Positions 43,400 through 52,899 of a stretch of 64,000 nucleotides of DNA are shown here, one piece after another. Location: the NCBI GenBank assembly GCA_039621445.1, contig CP154954.1, forward strand, positions 23,510,954 to 23,574,953. Reading direction: 5' to 3'. The notes under the pieces are model-generated. The model saw nothing but the letters and a program-made list of their open reading frames with translations. It searched no databases and had not been told where the DNA came from. Position 1 is the first letter of the stretch; every line of letters begins with the position of its first letter. The stretch is from Euglena gracilis (Eukaryota; Euglenida; Euglenophyceae; Euglenales). Both the position numbers and the translations under genes were made by a program.

Positions 43400-44500
43400 C
43401 TTTAGCCATTAACCGGCACAGGACCCCCCCCCTCGGAGAATCGGCATCCTGTTTTGTAACCTGAGCCACAAAGGAAATGTGCTTGCATTTGTAACACTGA
43501 AAATGAGAAAAAAAATTGCAGTTTGGCTTGAGGTGCTTGTTGGAAGGGTGTGGCATTCAGCAAAAGCGAAAGGAAACCTTTAGGAGTCTCTCTCCAAGAA
43601 GCAAACTTGAGTATATATTTTTACTGACCCGAAAGGGGGAGAGGGGAGTTCGGGCCAAAATCGAGTCGATTACTCTGAAAAAAAAATGCGTCAGTCAAAC
43701 TCTCTGGGGGTCTCAGTGAATTTCATGCATATATTGCCCACATTGTGGGCATGTTGCTGTTGTTGCTACTGTTGGTTCCCAGAATCTCCGCAGTGGGCGA
43801 GCGACCTCATGTCCCCATTTAATCCAACCCACCCCTTTTGAAAGAATCGAAGACCAGTCAGGGACTCTCCCGGCGTGCGAGTCCAAAGCGGGCCCACCAT
43901 TGTGGGCCGCCGCAGGCGGCGGGCAGGGGGAGTGACCTAAGCAGCACAACGAAGAGGGAGCAAAATGGGCCTCCCATCAACGTGGCCATTTTTGGGACTC
44001 CCCAGCACTGTGGCGCAACTCCGGGGCTGCGAACACAACTGCATCCTGGTCAAAACCGTGCCTTCGGAACAAGGGGGCAGTGGTGACTAACCTCATTCTG
44101 GCCGATGGAGTGAGTCTGCTAATCTTCTGCAATTATGATAGGAATGGAGGATGGGAAGGGCAATGCATCTTGTGCCGAATCAAGCTCCAGAAGGGTCACC
44201 CAAAACCCCAGGTGTTCCAAAAGAAAAAAAAACTCCGCCTCCCGAAACGACACCATTGACCGGCCCTAGCTTGCTTGCGCAGAACAATTTCCCTGTGGGA
44301 AACCGGAGGTCAGCAGTGTACCGCAGCAGAGGCCCGACACTGGATGAAACCCCCCCCAAAAATGCAAATGGTGGTTGTTCTCTCACGTGGCTGTTCCACT
44401 CGAAGGCATCAGCCACAGGAGCAGATGCGTGCCGGTATATGTATGTAGACATGCACAGCTGTGGGTGCCAAATTAGAACAGGGAATGGAGCCTACGGCTG
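43400..44500. other. Intronic or intergenic stretch
   Basis: No clear gene or repeat. Between the candidate first exon at 44.6 kb and the exon at 43.2 kb; splice phases of those two do not join directly, so an undetected exon may lie here. Confidence 0.35.
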
Positions 44501-44562
44501 TGCTGCATCGTTTGCCACCCAGCGGTGACGGGGGCAGCGAGACAAGGCCGGTGGGGGCTCAC

Positions 44563-44642
44563 CCCTGGGCGAAGGGCGCGGGGCTCTCCAGGGGCTGGCT
44601 GGGGGACGGCGGGGCTGGGTCGTCCTCGTCCTCATTGTCCAT
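44563..44642 (-). CDS. Candidate first exon, acidic N-terminus
   Basis: GCCACCGATGG at 44636-44646 is a near-ideal start context, and an in-frame stop lies just upstream. The peptide MDNEDEDDPAPPSPSQPLES then PAPFAQ runs to a GTGAGC donor at 44562-44557. 23 of 25 codons end in G or C. It is acidic and proline-rich, as expected for a disordered N-terminus. It may start the VIT-like gene, but its exon end (phase 2) does not match the next recognised exon, so linkage is unproven. Confidence 0.45.
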
Positions 44643-45654
44643 CGGTGGCAGGCCCGCCCATCAGCCACGGACGCCACAGTGCCTTGGGGGGAAACCCCTT
44701 TCCCGGCGTCGCTGCGGTCGACTATTTGCAGCCTGCTGGCTGGTGGGGGAAAAGGGAGGGTCGAGGGTTGCATGAACGTCCCCATCACTGGATCTCTTCA
44801 GGTCTTGAGGGGCGCTTCTGTGCCCCGACTCACTCACCCCCCTCCCCTCATACCCCCTCCCCTGGGCTGTCCGAAACACCAAAGATTATGCCACCACGTG
44901 ACACGCTTCAGGGTTCAACTGGTTGCCTTCAGTTCAAGTGGTGTATGACTCAATGGGTCATTGAGTGGCCTGGCTTCCAGGTCCACTGAGGGATCCGCCT
45001 CCTCGTCATTGGGCTTCTTCCGCTTCAGAAGCCTTCAGAGAGAAAATATTGGCGATTGCCTGCTCTGCTTGCACTGACTCAAAACCGGAGAAAATGAAAA
45101 TATTCTCATGAATCGGGTTAAGCGTCAAGATGTCATTATGAAACGCGATCAACGACAGGTGGATGAACCCACAAAATGTTTTTCCGGATTCCGAAAGGAT
45201 GGCTGTTACTCCAACAATTTCGGGTTGAAGGGCCAGAATCAGTTCTTTTGGCCCCCAACTAACTTTCCCTGATAAAGAAATGTTGAGAGCCCCTCTGGTG
45301 CCAGATACCAGGTTCTTACTTTGATCAACACTTCAGACATCCCCTTTCGAAGAGGGGGTTCTCCAAATCACTCATCTTGGGGGAATATTAACGACACCCT
45401 GTTGATTGGTAGATGGGCTGAAATAACTTACCAATCTTTTCTTGAACAATTTGGACAACAAATGATCAGACTGCAATATCAACCGACCAAAAGATGGGGA
45501 ATCATGCAACACATTGGGAACCATGCCAAACCATGCCACCGTGCACAGTTGCAGGGCCCTAAAACGGTTCAAGCGGACGGAGGAGTGGCAGGCAAACATT
45601 GGCACAGCACCCTTTGGGGCATCTGGTGACACAAGAGCCGGAACCCGGTGCAAT

Positions 45655-45815
45655 TCCAGGTCGCCGGCGAAACGGGGGCCGGAGGGACCTGCTGCTGGCA
45701 CTGCCCTCCGAGCGATTGGTCCGCGGCGACGTGCTGGCCGACGTCGGGGACGACTGGGCGGAACAGCGCACAGATCGCCATCGACAAAACCGTTGCACCC
45801 CCATCCATGGCAGGG
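45655..45815. CDS. Coding island, strand ambiguous
   Basis: Plus frame RDLLLALPSERLVRGDVLAD continues VGDDWAEQRTD after a TTCCAG/G acceptor. The in-register minus frame reads AICALFRPVVPDVGQHVAAD. Both have about equal G/C third positions (roughly 32 of 39). Surrounding islands are minus-strand, but the plus peptide looks slightly more natural. I cannot decide. Confidence 0.3.
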
Positions 45816-46160
45816 GTTGGAGGTGGTTTGTGGAGGCTGTTTAACCCGGGGGGTAAGGGAGGGGGTTTAAAAAAGTTCGAAGAGGCTCGAGTTCGAACGT
45901 TGGAGCTCGAGCCTCCTCCTAAGGCACCCCTCCCCCCCCCCCCCGCTCGGACGTCCCTGGCCAACCAACACACGACCGCTCGGGGAAATCATAATCGTGA
46001 ATGGCCAAAAATAGGAGGGGCTCCCCCGACGCCGGAGGCGGCCGTCTGATTGAAGGGGTTACCACTGGAGAGACGTGGTTGGAACCGCCGACAGAGCGGC
46101 GGGCGGGGACTAGCACTGTGCACAGGCGGTGAGCCGGTGACAAGGCAGGGAGGGGGACAC

Positions 46161-46290
46161 CTGCCGCGGCACTGGTTTGCGGCTGCTCTTCTTAGTTGAC
46201 CGGCTGACCCGGAGGGGCTCCATCTGGAGGACGTTGCTGAGCGTGGGCAGGGCGTGTCGCCGGGCCAATCACTGGCCACGAGATGGATCG
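46161..46290 (-). CDS. Exon candidate with good donor, basic C-terminal part
   Basis: The minus frame RHALPTLSNVLQMEPLRVSR then STKKSSRKPVPRQ ends exactly at CGGCAG/GTGTCC. Strong G/C third-position bias. Leu-rich then Ser/Lys/Arg-rich. The acceptor is unclear: the nearest AG leaves an in-frame stop. Confidence 0.4.
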
Positions 46291-46544
46291 CTCCATCCCA
46301 TGACGAGACCCAGATTGAGCAATCGAGACCCACCCAGGACCAATCCATCGCATAAAGAGACAGAATTGAGCAATCCTGCTCTTCTTCTTGAAAAAGAGAA
46401 GATGAAACAAAATATGTTTCGGCATGTACAATTAGAAAAACTAGATGTGTGAATCGTAACCCAAACACAATTCAATTATAAGAATTAAAAGCCAGTGGAA
46501 CATAATTGACCACAGAAAACGAGGTTTTAAATCCCGGCACCCCC

Positions 46545-46645
46545 TGAGGTACGGGGCGGCTTCGGCATGCTCGCATCCGCTTCATCATGCACTTCTCCAA
46601 ATGTTTGGTGTAGGCCTCCCTCAGGGCGGGATGAGTTTGTCTCCC
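46545..46645 (-). CDS. Exon candidate, basic helix
   Basis: The minus frame THPALREAYTKHLEKCMMKR continues MRACRSRPVPQG with high G/C third positions and ends before CAG/GGGGTGCC. It sits only about 10 bp from the family II element at 46657, which therefore inserted at or near the exon-intron junction. Confidence 0.42.
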
Positions 46646-46656
46646 CTTCCCCAACC

Positions 46657-47060
46657 CAGCGCTTGACATAAAGGCAGACGGGGTGGGTGAGTCGGACCCT
46701 CCTGGTCGAGCAGGGGGAGGGGTGGGGTGGACAACCCCCCTCCCCCCTGAACAGTGGCGCGGTTCGGGCAACCGAACATTGGCCCGCTTTTCGCTGGGCT
46801 GAAAAAATTTGCCCCCCCCCAAAAAAAATTGCCAAAAGTGCCACTTCGGGCACTTTTTTGGGCCAAAATGCCAAAATTTTCGGTACAAGCGCCGGAAATA
46901 AGATCTTTCTTACTTATTGGGGGCCCTGGGTACCCCCCCCCCGGGCTCGGTCCGGACCTCCCTGGCAGGCGGGGGGGGGGGGGGCTGGTCCAGACCTCCC
47001 CTCCGGTCCAGGGGGGGACACCCCCCTCTATAACCCGCGCACTCCTTACATTGAACCCTG
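46657..47060. mobile_element. Family II element, diverged copy
   Basis: Left end CAGCGCTTGACATAAAGGC and right end CTCCTTACATTGAACCCTG align to the ends of the intact copy at 3403-3801. The core AAAAGTGCCA-GGCACTTTTTTGGG and TTTTCGGTACAAGCGCCGGA is recognisable, with substitutions. Confidence 0.6.
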
Positions 47061-47064
47061 GCCC

Positions 47065-48300
47065 CTACCTGCTAACCCTTTTCATTCTGGAAGACCAATC
47101 AAAAGGTCAGCCTGGGGTGAGGAATGATGAGGAGAGGTCTTTGCAGTTGCCATCGCTGCAAAAGACAGTTTTAGACAGTTTTACTTCATTTTCTTCTCAT
47201 TTGTATTTTCTATTGAATCAAATGACCCTCGGGGAAGAAAAATGCATCAATCCGCTTCTCATGATGGATGATTTTGTCGGAAAATTGCCCGATTGCACAT
47301 GCACATGTGCACACATGCACCAAATTCTCATCCTAACCGACAATAAATTCTTCAACTCCACCCTCTCTCTGCCAACCCCCCCCCCCCCAGCCTGCGTTCA
47401 ATGGAGGCGGAATTCGACAAGGGGGGAGGTCACAGGGTTGGCGACATTGGGATTCCTTCAGACCCCAATTTCGGATGAGGTCTCTCAACCCGTCCTGGTG
47501 TTGGAGTTGACTACGGACCCACAATTGTCGCATGGGAATAGCACCCCCTGCGAAAAGGGGGACATGGTTGAGACATGGTTGACTGATGGCTTACAGCACA
47601 AAAAAGACGCCAGCCCTGTGCCAAGAAAAGTTTCCAAAAAAATAATTTTGCTTCGTGGCAAACGACAGAGGTGTCCCAGCCTGGAGCATAGAAAAGTACG
47701 AAAACCTTTTCACTTGCTGATTCCATAATTTGAACACTGTGTATGGATTGAGAAGGACTCGAGCGCTCCACCTAGATACTGCGAGTGACCTTTTCGCCAA
47801 CCAAGCGTTTGGGGATGTTTGGATACACAGATGGTCAGACTGGAGATGGTGGGGTTTTTGGTGGCGCGAAAAAAAAAACCGAAAACGTTCTCTGATCAGG
47901 GGTGGTTGTCGGATGTGGAGGAATGCAAAAGCTTTCCTCATTTTCGCTAATGGTGTGGGCCACCAGGAGGTTGCATGGTAATTATCCCTTTCAAAAAATG
48001 ATGGCTTGCCATACACAGGAAAACTTGGGAAAAATTCGATCATGGGCCTCAGCATGCGGACAATACCAAACTTTTGAAAGAAGTTTACTATAAGCATCCA
48101 AAAAGAATTCTGGGTGGTCAAGGCCAAAGGTTGGTAACGTTGGTCGGTCCTAATTAGGCGAACCCGAAAACGCCACTTCTAAAAAAAGCAGACGCCCCTG
48201 ATGCCATATTTTCACTCCCACCTTCCACCGCCCAACACCATTGTTGCAAATCCACGCGCCTTCAACGGTGACATTCTGGCTGTACACCCGGCAGGCACTT
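47065..48300. other. AT-richer non-coding stretch
   Basis: Open frames up to ~320 codons start inside the family II element and lack codon bias. No gene recognised. Confidence 0.4.
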
Positions 48301-48324
48301 GCATGCTGCAGGGAAGGGCAGGGC

Positions 48325-48430
48325 GAGCACGCGCCTCCCCATCAGCTTCGGCGGCCATTTCCGGAAACACCAGCCGCCCCTTGCCCAGGGCCTTCCCCGC
48401 CTCCATCGGCCGGTCACATCGTCGGCGGCA
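48325..48430 (-). CDS. Exon candidate
   Basis: The minus frame RPMEAGKALGKGRLVFPEMA continues AEADGEARARPA with mostly G/C third positions, following a long C-run. Splice sites not resolved. Mixed charged sequence; family unknown. Confidence 0.33.
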
Positions 48431-49282
48431 CGCTGGCGGGCGGGGGGGGGGGGGGCTGGTGTCCAGTGTGGTGGAGCAAGCCACCGCCAAAGAAATCCTG
48501 CTGAGTAGGAAATGGGTTGGGATACGCGATCCTCACGATTCCAAAAATAAGGAAGAGATACCCCGCTTGTCCAGTTGTCCAGAACTTCAACACACAAAAG
48601 GTAACAACCCAGTGTGTTGTGTTCTTGCGCGCTTGTCAGGGTACACTCCGTGCTGATTCCAGTTCCTGGCCATCCGGTGGCAAAGGAGTTGTTGGCTGCA
48701 CTGGCGGTGAACCCCACCCCCAAAATGCTATGGCTTTGCAATACCCTGAACTTTGCAAGGGGGAAAGCCAAAAATTAGTCTGTCCAAATCCCTTTGTCAC
48801 CCCTCACAAAGAACAACGGGAACATGATGCATCCTTCCGGAAAGTCAGGAGCCAATGAACAAAAAAAAATACCATAAATGCCATGTTCTTGCTGTTCGAT
48901 GACCAGAAGAATTAAACCACGTTAAGCTCTTTAGTAAAAGAAGCATTTTACACCAAATTGCTTTCAGGGAAAATGGTAACTCAATCCATCAACATTTTCT
49001 AGCTTCTGCCCAGATGGCTTTGCAGGGGTAAAAGCTAATGAGGTTGGTCTATTACCTTTCCAGGGTGCATCGTTATTTGGGGAGTCACCATTTATGGTTG
49101 GCTAGTGCAATCAACAGGGCTCCCAGGCGGGAAACCAAGCAAGGCATCCTGTTTAAAAAAACACCAATCCTGTTTAAAAAAACACCAATCAGCTGCACTA
49201 GGGGGGGGGTGGACCAGAGTTGTTCACCTGGCCAGGGGGAGCAACACGAGAGCACTGATGTAAGGGGTCCCTGGCCACTCAC

Positions 49283-49368
49283 CACACAAACTGGGCAAGA
49301 AGCGAAATTAGCGCCGACCATAAACAGACAAGAAGCCTTAGTGTGGACATGATGATCCACAGTGACAT
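49283..49368 (-). CDS. Possible signal-peptide exon
   Basis: The minus frame from ATG 49368 reads MSLWIIMSTLRLLVCLWSAL then ISLLAQFVW and ends at a perfect GTGAGT donor (49282-49277). It has the shape of a secretory signal: hydrophobic core, small residues near the end. An alternative frame over the same bases (DDVTVDHHVHTKASCLFMVG) is also open. Codon bias is weaker than in other islands. Confidence 0.3.
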
Positions 49369-49580
49369 CGTCAGGCTCCGGGGGAAGCCTTGACGCTGGC
49401 AACAAGATACGATACGCCTCGCCGACAAGACGGTGCGTGCTGTCTGTCTCGCGAGGTACAGGGGGAGGTTGAGGGGAGGGGCCAGCGTGCAGCGGAGGTG
49501 CCCCGGCGTTGTGCCACCTGGCCCATACCATGGTGGGCCATGCATCGGAAGCCCGGGCAAGTGGGTTGGGGGGTGGCCGG

Positions 49581-49663
49581 TCAGAAGAAGGGAGAGTACT
49601 GCCCGGGGTCGATGAACGCGGTGGGGTCAGACTCCACACTGCGGCTGGACTCGGCCTGGGCAT
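49581..49663 (-). CDS. Terminal exon of a minus-strand gene
   Basis: CGCTCTTTTCCCGACAG (up to 49664) is an excellent acceptor. The exon carries 2 bases plus 26 codons, AQAESSRSVESDPTAF then IDPGQYSPFF, and a TGA stop at 49583-49581. 23 of 26 sense codons end in G or C, and the opposite strand shows no such bias. Upstream exons should lie above 49.7 kb, possibly including the block at 52.4-52.9 kb. Family unknown. Confidence 0.58.
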
Positions 49664-49773
49664 CTGTCGGGAAAAGAGCGAGACGGGGCAGCGATGGTGG
49701 GGGGGAGACCACATGACGAGCACAACACACAAGGCGTGGGGGCATCCAGGGTTCCGGGGGACACCTAGGCCCT

Positions 49774-49857
49774 AAACCCCCACTTATGAACCCCCCGGGG
49801 TTTAAAGCATCCAGTTAGGTTGGTCGGCCGAAGGGGGGGGTTTATAAGTGGGGGGAG
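49774..49857. mobile_element. 84-bp inverted-repeat element
   Basis: ACCCCCACTTATGAACCCCC and, inverted, GGGGGGGTTTATAAGTGGGG lie 40 bp apart with CCAGTTAGGTTGGTCGGCCG between them. It sits just left of dispersed repeat copy B. Too small to classify. Confidence 0.5.
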
Positions 49858-49881
49858 GGGTCGCTGAACTGTTATCCCTTT

Positions 49882-51060
49882 ATGGGTAAGAGCGAAGCTT
49901 ATCCCTGGGGAAAAGGGGGGCCCCCCGCCCCCCCCCCCCCTCTGGGTCGGGGCCACCTCGGGAACCAGCTGATTATCACCATGATCTCGGCCCCTTTCCC
50001 GGAATTTTTTTTCCAATCGCGAGCCCTGGGTTGACCCCCAACTCCCCGCCAGGCCGGAGTTATTCACGCGCGAAGGGCCGCCCCCCCCCCCCTGGATGAG
50101 CCCCCCCCCCCTTTGGACTCTGCCATTTTGGGCCCAAAAATCGATATTTTCAAAATACGAAAATGATGCAAAATGAAAGGAAATGTCCCGAGACCTAAAT
50201 TGAAGCCCTTGGAACGCCCTATCTACTGGTATTTTGATTTCCCCGCAACTCCCCGCCTAGCGAGATACGGCCGTTTTTTTCCGGCCCAGATGGCCGTTTT
50301 GTACACTTTTCCCACTGTCCGACTTGGCCGTTTTCGGGGGGTGGGGGGTCAAAAAATCAATGCTTTCAAAATTCCTCGAAAATGAAGCAAAATCAAAGGA
50401 AATGTCCTGAGGCCTAATTTGAAGCCCATCTGCCGGTGTTTTGATTTCCCCACAACTCCCCGCCAAGCCCGAGATACGGCCGTTTTTCGGCCAATTTGGG
50501 ACATTTTGTACACTTTTTCCACTGTCAGACTCAGCCGTTCAGCAGGACAAAAAAGTCGAAACAAATCCAAAAAAATTGAAAAAATTTTATTGCCCCAAAA
50601 TCATGTTTTTTGGCCTCCCGGACCCGGAAAAAAATGTTTTCGAGCCGAAAAGGAGCGTTTTTCGACCCCCCCCCCCTGCCCCCGTTTTGGGCCCGAAACC
50701 AATGGACTTTGGGTCATTTTGGGGTCAAAAAAGTCGAAAAAAGTCGAATTTTTTTTAACCCAGAACGATGTTTTTTGGCCTCCCGGACCCGAAAAAATGT
50801 TTTTGAGCCGAAAATGAGCGTTTTTCGACCCGCCAGCGCCCCGTTTTGGGCCGCCAACCCATTGACTTTGGGTCAAACCCGGGTCAAAAAATTTGAAACA
50901 ATTCGAAAAACCTTTTTGCCCGAAACGATGTTTTTTGGCCTCCCGGACCCGGAAAAACTGTTTTTGAGCTAAAAATGAGTGTTTTTCGACCCGCCAGCGC
51001 CCCGTTTTGTGCCGCCAACCCATTGACTTTGGGTCAAAAACGGGCAAAAATATTCCAAAA
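49882..51060. repeat. Dispersed repeat copy B, uninterrupted
   Basis: Matches copy A (7853-8665 plus 10668-11050) along its length. Here the GGCCTCCCGGACCCG unit occurs three times in tandem (50612, 50777, 50937; ~160-bp period) without any CATGATG minisatellite. Confidence 0.78.
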
Positions 51061-51510
51061 AACTCCAAGAAACTCCTCTTTTCTCTGCCCCCCCCCTTCC
51101 AGGGGACAAAAGCTCAATCCAAGCAAGGGCTATGACAGCCTTTCAAATCAATGGCTATGGAATCCAGGAGGGGATTACGGCCAAGGCGGCCCAAGACACA
51201 GATGTCAAGATTGGGGAAGGAGCTGGAAGAGCCAAATGCCGAACTCTTCAGCAGTGGGAACCCCACCGGTCAAACAGACCCACCCATCCCCCCCTCCATA
51301 AATCCCTTCAGGGACAGTGGGAGCAAGAAATGGCATCAACCCTTCAACGCAAGGCCCTGGGGGGCATCATGTCAAGGGCCAAGGCTATGGCAGCCTGCAG
51401 CATCAGAGCCTGGACAGAGGCAGTCAATATCATTAAACTGGCAGCAGCCCAGGACAACAGGTCGAACAGATCCACCAACTCCCCCTTTCACTTACCCCTT
51501 CACCCCCCTG

Positions 51511-51877
51511 CAGGGTTCGATATAAAGAGAGGAGGGGGGGGGGTGGTCCGGACCCCCCCCCCCTGCGGGCCAGGAGGGGGGGGGGTGGGGGGGACACCCC
51601 CCCCCACCTAAACAGTGGCGCGGTCAGGGTGACCGATTTTCGGCCCAGCGCAAAGCGCCGGGCCGAAAAATTTTGACCCCCCAAAACGACCAAAAGTGCC
51701 ATTTTGGGCACTTTTTGGGCAAAAATTGGCCAAAAATGCAAAAAAATTTCGGCGCGAAGCGCCGGAGGAAAAAATTGACCCTTTTGAGGGGGGGGGGTCC
51801 CGGGTACCCCCCGAGGGTCGGTCCGGACCCCCCTTGCAGGTGGGGGGGGGTGGTCCGGACCCCCCCTGCGGGCCAGG
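51511..51877. mobile_element. Family II element, copy truncated on the right
   Basis: Left end CAGGGTTCGATATAAAGAG and the core (CCAAAAGTGCCATTTTGGGC, TTTCGGCGCGAAGCGCCGGA) match 3403-3801 closely. The right inverted end is missing and replaced by TTTGGATTTGGATTTGG. C-run lengths differ. Confidence 0.62.
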
Positions 51878-52384
51878 ATTTGGATTTGGATTTGGTATGC
51901 CTCGCACGCAACGCCCGCGGTCAGCAGCCAATGCCGCAGCCTTGACTGCCGCCGCGGGGCGGACCCGAGGCCCGGGAATGGAGCAAGAAGAGGAGCAGAG
52001 GGAAGAGAGACACAAGAGGCAATGCTGTTGCACTTTCACTAAGGATGGGTGGAGGGGAGGTGGTCCTGAGGGTAGAGCTCTAAACAGAATTGAGGAACCA
52101 ACAAAGAGTAACATCAAAACTAAGACTAAAGAATAAAAATAGGGAAAAGCCAAAATGCAATGCGGGGTATGACACTGTAGCGTGCAGACACACATTGAGG
52201 CTGCAGCGTGGTATGGCCATCTATTGCTAATGTGACTCTGGAGTGACACCGGACCGCTGTACGAGACAGCATAGAACAGGAAAGTTGCACATATTTTGGG
52301 GAGGGTAAATATTGGTGAGATAGAGTATTTTATGGGTATATCAATGAATCCCTGCCGGCGGTGCAGCCTAGACTGCATCTGCAC

Positions 52385-52870
52385 GGGCGCTTCAGCTCCA
52401 GCACTGCCCCGTCTCTGCCCCCATAACCAAAAAGGGCTTCTCGTCCTCCCGCTCCATCGCACAGCAGGGGCAGGCCCTCGTCCCCCACGACCGGCGTAAA
52501 GAAGCAGTACGCTCCGCGCCGACGACACCCACTTCAGCACCGACAGAGGAGCGGTGTGGACAAACCCCTTCTCTACTCCGCCGGTCTCCAGAACTCACAT
52601 GTCGAGCAGCACCACGCCGCCTTCTCGCGCCACAGGCACACCGGGTCCAAGAGGGGGTGGATGTAAAATTGCACCTAACGTTCCCCGCCAGTCCGCCACC
52701 TCCAGCATCCCATCCCACACACTCGCGCGGTGTCCGGGTGCGGACCGAGTCCCTTCCCCATCACATTGAAGAACGGGCGATGGAGTCCGAAACCCGAAAA
52801 GTCGGAGGACAACCTGGTGGACCATGATGTGGAGCAGACAGTGCTTGTGGCGTACGTCCACAAAGGAGTT
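52385..52870 (-). pseudogene. Coding block with several frame changes
   Basis: High G/C third-position signal moves among the three minus frames: VDVRHKHCLLHIMVHQVVLR, then HRPFFNVMGKGLGPHPDTAR, then VWDGMLEVADWRG. Next comes VQFYIHPLLDPVCLWREKAA (bounded by TTAG at 52675 and GTGAGT at 52598), then PLSVLKWVSSARSVLLLYAG, YCFFTPVVGDEGLPLLCDG and MEREDEKPFLVMGAETGQCW before a stop. A few single-base indels would explain it, as would small exons at 52599-52674 and below 52514. It looks like one damaged or mis-sequenced gene fragment. No family recognised. Confidence 0.4.
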
Positions 52871-52899
52871 AATTTTGGGATTTTGAGCTGAAATATATT

